From positions 19,185 through 69,360 of the forward strand of contig JAHFDK010000010.1 in NCBI GenBank assembly GCA_023249095.1: a stretch of DNA of 50,176 nucleotides, in the 5' to 3' direction. Of the stretch, positions 23,164-32,554 are shown in pieces (position 1 is the stretch's first letter; each line of letters begins with the position of its first letter). The notes under the pieces were generated by a model that worked only from the letters and a program-made list of their open reading frames with translations, was not told the origin of the DNA and made no database searches. This DNA is from Candidatus Rokuibacteriota bacterium. Lineage in GTDB: Bacteria; Methylomirabilota; Methylomirabilia; Rokubacteriales; CSP1-6. Both the position numbers and the translations under genes were made by a program.

Positions 23164-24540
23164 TCACAGCTGCCCGGAGTCTCCCCACCGCTCGAGCAGG
23201 GCGCCGTATGCCGGATCGTCGTAACGCGTCGGCAAAAAGGCCCGCGCATAGGCCGGGAGCGGCCGCCCGGTGATATGGTCGGCCACGAGGTCGGCGGCAC
23301 CGTTCGAGGACATGAGCCCGTAGCCGGAGAGCGCGCCCAGCACGTAGGCGCCTTCGATCGGTAACGGACCGGCGAGCAACCGGTTCTCGCGGGTCTTCGT
23401 GTAATAGCCACCGTCGACGAAGACCCGGGGCAGGCGGGCCAGGTACGACGCCAGCGTCGGGATCATCCGTGACATGCCGCGCAGACAGAGCTCGCCGTAC
23501 AACGGATCGAACTCGACGGGGAACGTGGGCTCCACCGGCTCGATGTCGTACGTCCAGATCATCAGCACGACCGGGCTCTCGCCCGCGCCCTCGGGCCGGC
23601 CGTGCACTCCCGCCGGGAATTCCTCGACGAGCCGTTTGTGCTCGGCGGACGCGGCCAGCTCCCGCCGCTCCTCGTCGGACCACGGCAGCCTGACCGGATC
23701 GGTCCAGATCGTCATCGGCGCCCAGCGCGGCACCGCGCCCAGGACGTCGTTGAAGGCGACCTTCGCGTGACGCTCGCAGAAGACCGGCAGGTCGATGCCG
23801 AGCAAGCGCCCGACGCGCCCGAAGAACGGACCGGCGGCATTCACGAAGCGCGGCGTCGCGATGGTCACGTCCCCGCCGCGGGCGCTCACCCGCACGGCGC
23901 GGACCCGCCCACCGGTCGTGTCGATCTCCTCCACGCGTCCCTCGAGGAGCCGCACGCCCGCGTCGCGGGCGCGCTCGAGCTGGTACACGCCGAGCTGCTG
24001 GCCGCTGAACCACCCGCAGCGACGCGCGTGCAGGACCGCGAGCGTGTCGTCGGCCAGGTACGAGAAGTGCCGCCGGACAAGGGTCGGATCCGTGATGACG
24101 TCCACTCCCGTCGGCTGATCCTCGAAGCCGTCGGCGGGCGCGGGCCGATAGTCGCTCGCCGCACGGGCGTGGATGCGGGCCGGGCCGATGCCCCGGGTCG
24201 CGGCCTCCTGCGCCCGCTCGACGAACAGGGGCACCTGGGCCGGGTCGGCCGTCGCGAAGAGGTAGCCGCGGCGGTTCAGCCGGAACCGGTTGCCACTCTC
24301 GCGCGCCAGCTCCTCGAGCAGATCGATGCTTCGGTTCATGAGCGCGACCATGTCGTTCCCGGGCCCGGGCCACCAGTTCCGATAGCACTCGGTCGACTTG
24401 TCGCTCGTCAGCGAAAGCGGCGCGCGCTCGTCCACCAGGACGATCCCCCTCACGCCGCGGCGTACCGCGAGATGGTAGGCGGCCGCGATCCCGGCGATTC
24501 CCGCGCCGCAGATCACGACCTCCGCGGTGTGTGCGCTCAT
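23164..24540 (-). CDS. FAD-dependent oxidoreductase (DAO family)
   Basis: 458 residues. N-terminal Rossmann motif VICGAGIAGIAAAYHLA (GxGxxG) and VLVDERAPL after it; then NWWPGPGNDM, a conserved segment of the sarcosine/dimethylglycine-dehydrogenase type, and a C-terminal SGYGLMSSNG ... ADLVADHITG typical of the FAD-closing helix. It oxidises an amine or amino acid through the flavin. The partner RidA downstream would hydrolyse the imine product. Upstream is a 24.5-24.6 kb gap of 88 nt with no feature seen. Possible roles: glycine-betaine derivative or D-amino acid breakdown. Confidence 0.85.
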   Translation of the reverse strand: MSAHTAEVVICGAGIAGIAAAYHLAVRRGVRGIVLVDERAPLSLTSDKSTECYRNWWPGPGNDMVALMNRSIDLLEELARESGNRFRLNRRGYLFATADPAQVPLFVERAQEAATRGIGPARIHARAASDYRPAPADGFEDQPTGVDVITDPTLVRRHFSYLADDTLAVLHARRCGWFSGQQLGVYQLERARDAGVRLLEGRVEEIDTTGGRVRAVRVSARGGDVTIATPRFVNAAGPFFGRVGRLLGIDLPVFCERHAKVAFNDVLGAVPRWAPMTIWTDPVRLPWSDEERRELAASAEHKRLVEEFPAGVHGRPEGAGESPVVLMIWTYDIEPVEPTFPVEFDPLYGELCLRGMSRMIPTLASYLARLPRVFVDGGYYTKTRENRLLAGPLPIEGAYVLGALSGYGLMSSNGAADLVADHITGRPLPAYARAFLPTRYDDPAYGALLERWGDSGQL

Positions 24541-24628
24541 CCGATCACCGCCGCGTGCAGATGCGCGGATCGCGTGTGTCGCGCACGACGCGCGGAACGT
24601 TCGGGATGACGATGGCGTGTCAACGCGG

Positions 24629-25330
24629 CTACTGGGTCGGCTGGATCGTCAGCTCGCCCGTCGAACGAAGCGTGATGGTGTAGGCACGGTCTTTCCTGAG
24701 CCGGGTCGAGACCGCTTCGCCGTGCAGCGCCCGGACCCCACGCCGCTGGGCCTCCTCGGAATCGTTGGCCAGCTCCCAGAATCGCGCCCAGAGCTCCCGC
24801 TCGAACGCCGTCGGCGCCCGCTCCGCCGCGTAGCTCTGCGGTATCTGTCCCTCCCGGTCCAGCACCTCTCCGTCCGCGGGCCGGCCGCGGTCGGTGAAGA
24901 TCCGCCGGAAGAGCAGCAGCGCCTTGCCCTTGAGCGCGTCGCCGGCGGTCACGAACGTGTCTTCGAACTTGATGACGAGCGCGTCGACGTAGATCTCGTC
25001 GCCGTCGAGCGAGAGCTCCCGGGGCTCGCCGACGATGTCACCCTGGGCGTTGAGCTCGGTGAATCGGACGCGACTCCGGAGCTGCCCCTCGGGGCCGCGT
25101 GCCTGGTCCAGCACCACGAGTCGGGCGCGCCGCTCCGTGTGCCGGAGGAGCCGGACGGCGGCCTCGAGGGCCTGGTTCCGCTCCGACAGGACGCGGATCT
25201 GGGCGTCGCGCTCCGCCAGCTCCCGCTGGTGCGCTCGTCCCGGGGCGAGCACCAGCCGATCCGCCAGGTAGACGCCGCCCGCGCTTGCGGCGACGAACAG
25301 CAGGAACCAGAAGAGCCGGGGTACGCTCAT
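24629..25330 (-). CDS. Membrane-anchored protein with coiled coil, unknown
   Basis: 233 residues. An N-terminal helix (FWFLLFVAASAGGVYLAD) anchors it to the membrane, then a 40-residue charged helix (LAERDAQIRVLSERNQALEAAVRLLRH) with coiled-coil character, and a beta-rich C-terminal domain with GEPRELSLDGDEIYVDALVIKFED. ATG at 25330; a longer frame was rejected because the helix should be N-terminal. It is divergent from phnD with only 31 bp between starts. I do not recognise the family. Confidence 0.6.
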   Translation of the reverse strand: MSVPRLFWFLLFVAASAGGVYLADRLVLAPGRAHQRELAERDAQIRVLSERNQALEAAVRLLRHTERRARLVVLDQARGPEGQLRSRVRFTELNAQGDIVGEPRELSLDGDEIYVDALVIKFEDTFVTAGDALKGKALLLFRRIFTDRGRPADGEVLDREGQIPQSYAAERAPTAFERELWARFWELANDSEEAQRRGVRALHGEAVSTRLRKDRAYTITLRSTGELTIQPTQ

Positions 25331-25361
25331 GGCCCGTGCTGCGATGGTACACTCACCGCCG

Positions 25362-26237
25362 ATGATCGCACGCACTCTCGGACTTCTTGCGCTGTGGACC
25401 CTCTCGCTGATCGTCGCCACGCCGCGCGCGGCCCTCGCCGCTGACGGACTGCACCTCGTCCTCACGCCGTCGCAGAAGCCGACGGACCTGCTGGCCACCG
25501 GCGAGGAGTTCGGCAAGGTGCTCGCCCGGCTGACCGGCATCCCCGTGCGGGTGACGGTTGCCTCGGACTACGCCGCCGTGATCGAGGCCCTCCGGAACCG
25601 CACCGCGGATCTTGCATTCGTGCACCCCGGTGGCTACGTCCTGGCGAGCCGCGAGGCGAAGGCCGTGATCGTCGCCAAGAACCTCTGGCACGGCAAGAGC
25701 TCGTTCACCTCGCGCATCTACGTACGCAAGGACTCCGGCCTCGCGAAGCTGGAGGATCTGCGGGGCAAGACGATGGCCTTCATCGATCCGGCCAGCTCCT
25801 CGGGCTATATCTACCCGATGGTGCTCCTGATCGAGCGCGGCCTCGTGAAGAACCGCGATCCCAAGACGTTCTTCCGCGAAGTCGTCTTCGCCGGCTCGCA
25901 CGATGCCGGGATGCGCGCCCTCCTCAACGGGCACGTCGACGCGCTCGCCTCGTTCGACATGGCCCGCGAGCAATACCTCAGCGACCCGGCGCAGCGCGAG
26001 CGCATCGTCTTCGTGGCGGAAACCCCCGCGATTCCCGAGGCTGGGATCGCGGCGCGCGGGGCGCTCGACCCGGCGACGTTCGCGAAGGTGCGGGAGGCGC
26101 TCCTGCAAATCCGCGGGCCCGCCTACGCCGAGCTGCTCAAGCGTCTCTACGAGATCGACGGGTTCGCGCCGGCGGAGGACCGCGAGTACGATCCGGTGCG
26201 CGCAGCGATAGAGCTGCTCGGCGTCCGACCCCGCTGA
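25362..26237 (+). CDS. phnD: Phosphonate/phosphite-type ABC transporter substrate-binding protein
   Basis: 291 residues. A signal peptide (ARTLGLLALWTLSLIVATPRAALA) is cut before ADGLHLVL. Then the PhnD/SsuA fold: LVLTPSQKPTDL, ADLAFVHPGGYVL, VAKNLWHG, AFIDPASSSGYIYP, LNGHVDALASFD. SSSGYIYP lines the anion pocket in PhnD proteins. The start is ATG at 25362, with a TACACT box 8 nt before and no SD (leaderless candidate). It leads an operon with phnC (20 nt later) and phnE. Ligand may be phosphonate, phosphite or phosphate. Confidence 0.85.
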   Translation: MIARTLGLLALWTLSLIVATPRAALAADGLHLVLTPSQKPTDLLATGEEFGKVLARLTGIPVRVTVASDYAAVIEALRNRTADLAFVHPGGYVLASREAKAVIVAKNLWHGKSSFTSRIYVRKDSGLAKLEDLRGKTMAFIDPASSSGYIYPMVLLIERGLVKNRDPKTFFREVVFAGSHDAGMRALLNGHVDALASFDMAREQYLSDPAQRERIVFVAETPAIPEAGIAARGALDPATFAKVREALLQIRGPAYAELLKRLYEIDGFAPAEDREYDPVRAAIELLGVRPR

Positions 26238-26257
26238 GTCCGCCCGCTTCGCCTGAC

Positions 26258-27000
<743 letters not shown>

Positions 27001-27004
<4 letters not shown>

Positions 27005-27246
27005 AGCGAGGTGCGGGCGTGCGGAGCCGGCTCGCGCCTATCTCAGGAGGTTCAGGCGTGCGGAGCCGGCTCGCGCCTATCTCGGGAGGTTCAGGCGTGC
27101 GGAGCCGGCTCGCGCCTATCTCAGGAGGTTCAGGCGTGCGGAGCCGGCTCGCGCCTATCTCGGGAGGTTCAGGCGTGCGGAGCCGGCTCGCGCCTATCTC
27201 AGGCCACCCTCGGTTGAAGCCGGCCTCACGGACCCCGTTACAATGA
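27001..27246 (+). CDS. Repeat ORF between phnC and phnE, ATGA at both ends
   Basis: 81 codons in frame from ATG 27001 (overlapping the phnC TGA) to TGA 27244-27246 (overlapping the phnE ATG at 27243). Its content is almost wholly the 13-residue unit GVRSRLAPISGGS, four full copies plus one partial, then GHPRLKPASRTPLQ. No protein family is evident. Each unit's DNA contains AGGAGG 7 nt ahead of an in-frame GTG, so ribosomes could re-enter at each copy. It may be a translated peptide, or a spreading DNA repeat whose frame is kept so that coupling between phnC and phnE survives. Confidence 0.5.
27016..27203 (+). repeat. 39-bp tandem repeat array, four full copies and one partial
   Basis: Units start at 27016, 27055, 27094, 27133 and 27172 (the last is cut at about 27203). 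Each contains the 10-bp palindrome GAGCCGGCTC and the word TATCTC(A/G)GGAGG. Copies 1 and 3 have CTCAGG, 2 and 4 CTCGGG, so the alternation implies duplication of a two-unit block. The period is a multiple of three, so the array stays in frame. The end sequence continues into a 59-bp segment that recurs at 41076. Confidence 0.85.
27179..27237. repeat. Dispersed 59-bp repeat, copy 1
   Basis: Gap-free match to 41076-41134 at about 49 of 59 positions by hand alignment, with the identical core GTCTCAGGCCACCCTCGG at positions 19-36 here (TCTCAGGCCACCCTCGG is shared). The left part is the last 39-bp unit of the array, so the tandem array grew from a dispersed repeat. Confidence 0.7.
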
Positions 27247-27983
27247 CGCGCGCCGCGCTCTTCGTCGCGGTGATCGTCCTCGCGTGGCTCGTCTGGGACA
27301 CCGGCGCCGACCCGGTGCGCCTGGCGCGCGGCGTGCCGTGGATCCTCGACTTCATCAGGCGCATGATGCCCCCGGACCTGCGCGTGCTCCCGGCGGCACT
27401 CCTGGGCGCCCTCAAAACCGTCGAGATCGCGCTGCTCGGCACCGCGGTGGCCGCCGTCATGGCGCTGCCGCTTGGCTTCCTCTCCGCGCGCAACGTGGCG
27501 CCCGGCCCCGTCTTCTATCCGGCGCGGGCCGTGCTCAACTTCTTCCGGAGCGTCGACACGCTCGTCTACGCCCTGGTCTTCGTGGCGGCGGTCGGGCTCG
27601 GCCCCTTCCCCGGCGTCCTCGCCGTCGTGGCCTACACGACGACCTCGCTCGCCAAGCTCTACTCCGAGGCCGTCGAGGGCATCGACCCCGGACCCGTCGA
27701 CGCCATCACCGCCACGGGCGCCACGCGCCTGCAGATCCTGCGCTTCGGTGTGATGCCACAGATTCTCCCGCTCTTCCTCTCCTACGTCCTCTATCGGCTC
27801 GAGTCCAACATCCGCGCGGCCACCGTCCTCGGCTTCGTCGGCGCCGGCGGCATCGGATTCTACCTGCAGACCTATCTGCGCATGATCGACTACCCGGCCG
27901 CGTCCACGGTGCTGCTCGTCACGGTGGCCATGGTGATGGTGGTCGACGCGATCAGCTCGCGGTTGCGTGATCGGCTCGTGTGA
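27243..27983 (+). CDS. phnE: Phosphonate ABC transporter permease
   Basis: 246 residues with about five or six hydrophobic segments. The binding-protein-dependent transport motif is SEAVEGIDPGPVDAITATGATRLQILRFG (EAA loop), followed by RLESNIRAATVLGFVGAGGIGFYL, the PhnE/SsuC type. It forms the membrane part of PhnCDE, and its start ATG at 27243 overlaps the repeat ORF's stop (ATGA). In most operons phnC and phnE are adjacent; here 239 bp of repeats intervene. Confidence 0.9.
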   Translation: MTRAALFVAVIVLAWLVWDTGADPVRLARGVPWILDFIRRMMPPDLRVLPAALLGALKTVEIALLGTAVAAVMALPLGFLSARNVAPGPVFYPARAVLNFFRSVDTLVYALVFVAAVGLGPFPGVLAVVAYTTTSLAKLYSEAVEGIDPGPVDAITATGATRLQILRFGVMPQILPLFLSYVLYRLESNIRAATVLGFVGAGGIGFYLQTYLRMIDYPAASTVLLVTVAMVMVVDAISSRLRDRLV

Positions 27984-28000
27984 CGATCCCGTTGCGAGCC

Positions 28001-28029
28001 CTGACAAAGCCGCGCGTCTACGCTAGAAT
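28001..28029 (+). promoter_or_regulatory. Sigma-70 type promoter of the second phosphonate operon
   Basis: CTGACA (28001-28006), spacer of 17 bp, then TAGAAT (28024-28029). The best -35/-10 pair seen in the window. The SD AAGGGAGG is just before the ATG at 28056. Confidence 0.65.
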
Positions 28030-28055
28030 CAGCACCTCGCGAAAGGGAGGCTCTC

Positions 28056-29108
28056 ATGGCGCACCGGACACTCGTCAGGTTCGGCTCCGTCCTGCTGTGC
28101 GTCGTCAGCGTCGCGGCGGCGATCGGGTTCGCGGCGACGACGGTCCGGGCCGCGAAGGCGACGCTGACCGTGTACACGGCCGTCGAGGCTGACGACCTCA
28201 AGAAGTACGCCGCCCGCTTCAACGAGGATCATCCCGACATCGAGATCAAGTGGGTGCGCGATTCGACCGGCGTCGTTACGGCCAAGCTCCTCGCCGAGAA
28301 GGCCAATCCGCAGGCGGACGTCATCTGGGGCCTGTCCGCGACCAGCCTCATGGTGCTCAAGCTCGAGGGTATGTTGATGCCCTATGCCCCCAAGGGGGTG
28401 GAGAAGCTCGACGCGGTGTTCCGCGATCGAGAGAACCCGCCGACGTGGGTCGGCATGGATGCCTACGTTGCGGTCATCTGCTTCAACACGGTGGAAGCGC
28501 AGAAGAAGCATCTCCCCAAGCCGACGTCGTGGAAGGACCTGACCAAGCCGGTCTACAAAGGCACGATCGTCATGCCGAACCCGGCCTCCTCCGGCACCGG
28601 GTTCCTCCAGGTGTCCGCGTGGCTCCAGGGATTCGGAGAGGCGGAGGGCTGGAAGTACATGGACGCGCTCCACCAGAACATGGGCGTCTACACCCACTCC
28701 GGCTCGAAGCCGTGCACGATGGCGGGGGCGGGCGAGTACCCAATCGGCATCTCCTTCGAGTTCCGCAGCGCCAGGGTCAAGAAGCAGGGCGCGCCGATCG
28801 ACATCATTCTCCCGTCCGAGAAGTCCGGCTGGGACATGGAGACGACCGCCATCGTGAAGGGCACCAAGAACCTCGACGCGGTCAAGACGCTGATCGACTG
28901 GTCGGTCAGCGAGAAAGCGATGAAGCTCTACAGCGAAGGGTACGCGGTCGTCGCCATCACCAAGATGTCGCAGCCGGTCGAGCACCTGCCAGCGAACATG
29001 CTGGACCACATGATCAAGAACGACTTCGAGTGGGCGGCGAAGAACCGCAAGGCGATCCTGGACAAGTGGCAGGAGCGCTACAACGCGAAGTCGGAACCGA
29101 AAAAATAG
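28056..29108 (+). CDS. phnS: 2-aminoethylphosphonate-type ABC transporter substrate-binding protein
   Basis: 350 residues. Signal peptide about 1-31. Mature: [45 protein letters not shown] and [18 protein letters not shown]. The pattern matches the PhnS2/iron-type extracellular binding proteins in which Tyr/Ser residues hold an oxyanion ligand. It is separated from the PhnD-C-E set by 72 nt with its own promoter. Ligand is inferred (2-AEP or another phosphonate, or ferric iron). Confidence 0.82.
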   Translation: MAHRTLVRFGSVLLCVVSVAAAIGFAATTVRAAKATLTVYTAVEADDLKKYAARFNEDHPDIEIKWVRDSTGVVTAKLLAEKANPQADVIWGLSATSLMVLKLEGMLMPYAPKGVEKLDAVFRDRENPPTWVGMDAYVAVICFNTVEAQKKHLPKPTSWKDLTKPVYKGTIVMPNPASSGTGFLQVSAWLQGFGEAEGWKYMDALHQNMGVYTHSGSKPCTMAGAGEYPIGISFEFRSARVKKQGAPIDIILPSEKSGWDMETTAIVKGTKNLDAVKTLIDWSVSEKAMKLYSEGYAVVAITKMSQPVEHLPANMLDHMIKNDFEWAAKNRKAILDKWQERYNAKSEPKK

Positions 29109-29143
29109 CGGCGGCTGACGGGGGGCGGCCGAGCGAGGAGGGG

Positions 29144-30244
29144 TTGACGACGCTGACGCTGCCCTACCTCCGCATCCAGCGCCTCCGCAAGAAGTTCGGC
29201 GCGTTCACCGCGCTCGACAACATCTCGCTCGAGATTGCCGAGGGTGAGTTCGTCTGCTTCCTGGGTCCGTCGGGCTGCGGCAAGACGACACTGCTCCGCG
29301 CGATCGCAGGCCTCGACATCCAGACGAGCGGCCGCATCGAGCAGGGCGGCCGGGACATCTCGATCCTGCCGCCGACCAAGCGCGACTTCGGCATTGTGTT
29401 CCAGTCCTACGCGCTCTTCCCCAACCTGACCGCCGCGAAGAACATCGCCTACGGGCTCGAGAACACGCGGGCGAAGCGCGCCGAGGTGACGAAACGGGTG
29501 CGCGAGCTGCTCGACTTGACCGGTCTGGGCGAGCACGGCAGCAAGTATCCGGCCCAGCTCTCCGGAGGCCAGCAGCAGCGGGTCGCGCTCGCGCGCGCGC
29601 TGGCGACCTCGCCCGGTCTCCTGCTGCTCGACGAGCCCCTGTCGGCGCTCGATGCGAAGGTGCGCGTGTACCTGCGCCACGAGGTCAAGCAGCTCCAGCG
29701 GCGTCTGGGCGTGACGACGATCATGGTGACGCACGATCAGGAAGAGGCGCTCACGATGGCCGACCGCATCGTGGTGATGAACCACGGGGCGATCGAGCAG
29801 ATCGGCACACCGCTCGAGATCTACCGCGAGCCGGCGTCGCCGTTCGTCGCCGACTTCATCGGAGTGATGAACTTCGTCGCCGGCACCGTCGTGCGCGACG
29901 GCGTGGTGCGGCTCGGCCGGGTCGAGCTCGCCTGCGAGGCGGACGGCCTCACGCCCGGCACCGAGGTGACGCTGGCCATCCGCCCGGAGGACATCCTGGT
30001 CCAGGACGTCCCCGGACCGGGGAGCCAGCCGAACGCGCTGCGGGCGCGGGTGGACGCGCTCGCGTTTCTCGGCTCGTTCTTCCGCGCCGACCTCGTCGGC
30101 GACGCCCTGGAGGGCGTGCTTCTTCGCGCCGATCTTCCAGTCGATCTCGTCCGTCGTCTCGGGATCGCGGAGAAGAGCACCATGTCCTTCCTCCTGCCGC
30201 GGGAGCGGATCCGGATCTACCCCGGGAGCGCGATCCATCGCTGA
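29144..30244 (+). CDS. phnT: 2-AEP-type ABC transporter ATP-binding protein
   Basis: 366 residues. Walker [14 protein letters not shown]-loop FQSYALFPN, signature [15 protein letters not shown], Walker [12 protein letters not shown] and switch [11 protein letters not shown]-terminal regulatory beta domain (TOBE-like, about 250-366) has IRPEDI. The TTG start at 29144 with GAGGAGGGG before it is the best choice; the reading frame continues upstream into the binding-protein gene without a sensible start. It sits 35 nt after phnS and before the permease. Confidence 0.88.
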   Translation: MTTLTLPYLRIQRLRKKFGAFTALDNISLEIAEGEFVCFLGPSGCGKTTLLRAIAGLDIQTSGRIEQGGRDISILPPTKRDFGIVFQSYALFPNLTAAKNIAYGLENTRAKRAEVTKRVRELLDLTGLGEHGSKYPAQLSGGQQQRVALARALATSPGLLLLDEPLSALDAKVRVYLRHEVKQLQRRLGVTTIMVTHDQEEALTMADRIVVMNHGAIEQIGTPLEIYREPASPFVADFIGVMNFVAGTVVRDGVVRLGRVELACEADGLTPGTEVTLAIRPEDILVQDVPGPGSQPNALRARVDALAFLGSFFRADLVGDALEGVLLRADLPVDLVRRLGIAEKSTMSFLLPRERIRIYPGSAIHR

Positions 30245-30317
30245 CGCCGCGGCCGCGCGCCCCCTGGACGACGCGGCGGCCCTCGTCCGGCCTGAGCCGA
30301 GCCGTGACGACCGGCTC

Positions 30318-31952
30318 ATGCGCGTCTTCCTCGGGGTCATCGGCCTCTATCTGGTCATCGCCCTCGCGCTGCCGCTCGGGATCATGCTCGGCAAGAGCCT
30401 CCAGGGCCCCAAGGACGACTTCGTCGGTCTCGCGAACTACATCCGGTACTTCTCGACGCCGGCCCTCTTCCAGTCGATCGGCAACAGCCTCTGGGTCTCG
30501 ATCCTCAGCACCGTCATCACCGTGCCGGCCGCGTTCTTCTACGCCTACGCGCTCACGCGCTCCCGCATGCCGCTCCGCGGGCTCTTCAAAACCGTGGCGC
30601 TCGTGCCCATTCTCGTCCCGTCGCTCCTGCCCGGCCTCGCCCTCGTCTATCTCTTCGGCAACCAGGGCCTGCTCAAAGGGGCGCTCTTCGGGCGCAGCAT
30701 CTACGGACCGATCGGCATCGTGATGGCCGAGGTGTTCACCACGTTCCCGCACGCCTTGCTGATCATCCTCGCCGCGCTCGCTCTCGCCGACGCGCGGCTC
30801 TACGAGGCGGCGGTGGCGCTCCGGGCCTCACGGCCGCGCGTCTTCTGGACGGTGACGCTCCCGGGCGCGCGCTACGGCCTGATCAGCGCGACATTCGTCG
30901 TCTTCACTACGGTCATCACCGACTTCGGCGCCCCGAAGGTCATCGGCGGGCAGTACAACGTGCTGGCGACCGACGTCTACAAGCAGGTGGTCGGGCAGCA
31001 GAACTTCCAGATGGGCGCGGTCGTCAGCGTGATTCTGCTGGTGCCGGCAATCTTCGCCTTCATGGTCGATCGCGCCGTCCGTAGCCGACAGGTGGCGCTT
31101 CTGTCCGCTCGGGCTGTGCCGTACCAGCCATCGCCCCAGCGGCGCTTCGACCTCGCGATGCTCGCCTACTGCGTCGTGATCGGCGTGGCCATCCTCAGCA
31201 TCGTCGTGGTCTCCCAGTTCGCGGCCCTGGTGAAGTTCTTTCCCTACAACCTGACCCTCACCTGGGCGCACTACGATTTCGACCAGAAAGGCGGCGGCGG
31301 CTGGACCTCCTACTACAACTCGATTCGCCTGGCGCTCTTGACGGGCCTGATCGGGACCGTCGTGGTCTTCGTGGGCGCCTATCTCACCGAGAAGGCGCGC
31401 GGCGTCGCCCTTGGTCGCGGCCTCTTCCACTTCCTCGCCATGCTGCCGATGGCGGTGCCCGGGCTGGTCCTCGGTCTCGCCTACATTTTCTTCTTCAACG
31501 CTCCCGCGAACCCGCTCAACGTGCTCTACCGCACGATGACGATTCTGGTCATCAACACCATCATCCACTTCTACACCGTGGGTCATCTGACCACGCTGAC
31601 CGCGCTCCGGCAGATGGACCCCGAGTTCGAGACGGTGTCCGCCTCGCTGAAGCAGCCCTTTTACCGGACGTTCTGGCGGGTGACGGTGCCGGTGTGTCTC
31701 CCCTCGACGCTCGACATCGCGATCTACATGTTCGTCAACGCCATGACGACCGTCTCGGGCGTCGTCTTCATCTACGGCCCCAAGACCGAGCTGGCCTCGA
31801 TCTCCGTCCTGAACATGGATGACACCGGCGAGATCGCCTCGCCGGCCGCGATGGCGATGATGATCTTCTACACGAACGTCGGCGCGCGCACACTCCACGC
31901 CGGGCTGGCGCGGTGGCTCGAGCGTCGCACACAGGCGTGGCGCCGTCGCTAG
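30318..31952 (+). CDS. phnU: 2-AEP-type ABC transporter permease, two-domain
   Basis: 544 residues with about twelve hydrophobic segments, i.e. two fused permease domains. Each has an EAA-type loop: ADARLYEAAVALRASRPRVFWTVTLPGAR near residue 170 and MDPEFETVSASLKQPFYRTFWRVTVP near 460. This single-chain FbpB/PhnU-type permease completes the S-T-U transporter. Upstream in frame the sequence RDDRLMR looks like coding, so the true start may lie before 30318, with no ATG, GTG or TTG between 30245 and 30318. The reported start is the first ATG. Confidence 0.87.
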   Translation: MRVFLGVIGLYLVIALALPLGIMLGKSLQGPKDDFVGLANYIRYFSTPALFQSIGNSLWVSILSTVITVPAAFFYAYALTRSRMPLRGLFKTVALVPILVPSLLPGLALVYLFGNQGLLKGALFGRSIYGPIGIVMAEVFTTFPHALLIILAALALADARLYEAAVALRASRPRVFWTVTLPGARYGLISATFVVFTTVITDFGAPKVIGGQYNVLATDVYKQVVGQQNFQMGAVVSVILLVPAIFAFMVDRAVRSRQVALLSARAVPYQPSPQRRFDLAMLAYCVVIGVAILSIVVVSQFAALVKFFPYNLTLTWAHYDFDQKGGGGWTSYYNSIRLALLTGLIGTVVVFVGAYLTEKARGVALGRGLFHFLAMLPMAVPGLVLGLAYIFFFNAPANPLNVLYRTMTILVINTIIHFYTVGHLTTLTALRQMDPEFETVSASLKQPFYRTFWRVTVPVCLPSTLDIAIYMFVNAMTTVSGVVFIYGPKTELASISVLNMDDTGEIASPAAMAMMIFYTNVGARTLHAGLARWLERRTQAWRRR

Positions 31953-32083
31953 GTCATGTGACGGTGGCGAATCGGCTGGCTCGTGGGCTTGGGCGGTCGC
32001 GGCGAGCGACGTGTCCAGCGCCGCCCTTCCTGATATGTCAGCGCGCCGGATCGACATCACCGGCGTTCCGAACGAGCGCGCCC

Positions 32084-32176
32084 GATGTGACGCCGGCCGA
32101 GAACCCGTACGAAGCGGGCCTGGGGTTCTGCGTGCGCTTGTAGAAAAGCGACTTCATCGGGCGCGACGCGCTGCTA
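32084..32176 (+). pseudogene. GcvT-type aminomethyltransferase fragment with in-frame stop
   Basis: DVTPAENPYEAGLGFCVRL, then a TAG at 32141, then KSDFIGRDALL. This is the segment D(V/L)TPxxNPxEAGLGFxVxLxKxDFIGRxAL of the GcvT/dimethylglycine dehydrogenase family. Nothing resembling the remainder of the gene is on either side, so it is a 31-codon relic. Confidence 0.65.
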
Positions 32177-32197
32177 CACTCGGTTCAGGAGCACCGA

Positions 32198-32539
32198 GTG
32201 ACGGCGATCCCCACCACTCCTCCCCAGCTCGCCGAAGCTCAGGCGCTGCTCGACCGGTTGCTCGTCGAGCATTCGCCCGGCCACGCACTCCAGCGTGAGT
32301 TCCAGACCGACCCCAGGATCTACCGGCTCGAGCTCAAGCGCATCTGGCGCCGCGGTTGGCTCTTCGCGGGCCACACGTGTCAGGTCAAGCGCCCGGGCGA
32401 TTATTTTGTCTTCGACGTCGACACCGACTCCCTCATCGTCATCCGCGGCGACGACGACCGGATCCACACGCTCCACAACACGTGTCGCCATCGCGGGGCG
32501 AGGAGAGTATGCGCGTCGCGCTTTCCGCCGGCCCGCTGA
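32198..32539 (+). pseudogene. Rieske ring-hydroxylating dioxygenase alpha subunit, N-terminal fragment
   Basis: 113 residues. The N-terminal segment has FQTDPRIYRLELKRIWRRGWLFAGH, RPGDYFVFDVDTDSLIVIRGDD and the first Rieske half NTCRHRGA (C-x-H). The second half (C-x2-H) and the whole catalytic domain are missing; after ARRVC the sequence diverges and stops. So it cannot hold a [2Fe-2S] cluster. Its start has a good signal (TACACT at 32182, AGGAG 6 nt before GTG 32198), so the 5' end of a gene was kept and the 3' end lost. A relic of an aromatic or carnitine-type oxygenase. Confidence 0.75.
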
Positions 32540-32554
32540 ACTGAAAGGTCCCGT

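Noticed and set aside
27016-27203. CRISPR-like array
   Set aside because: The units are directly adjacent with no unique spacers and contain a coding frame.
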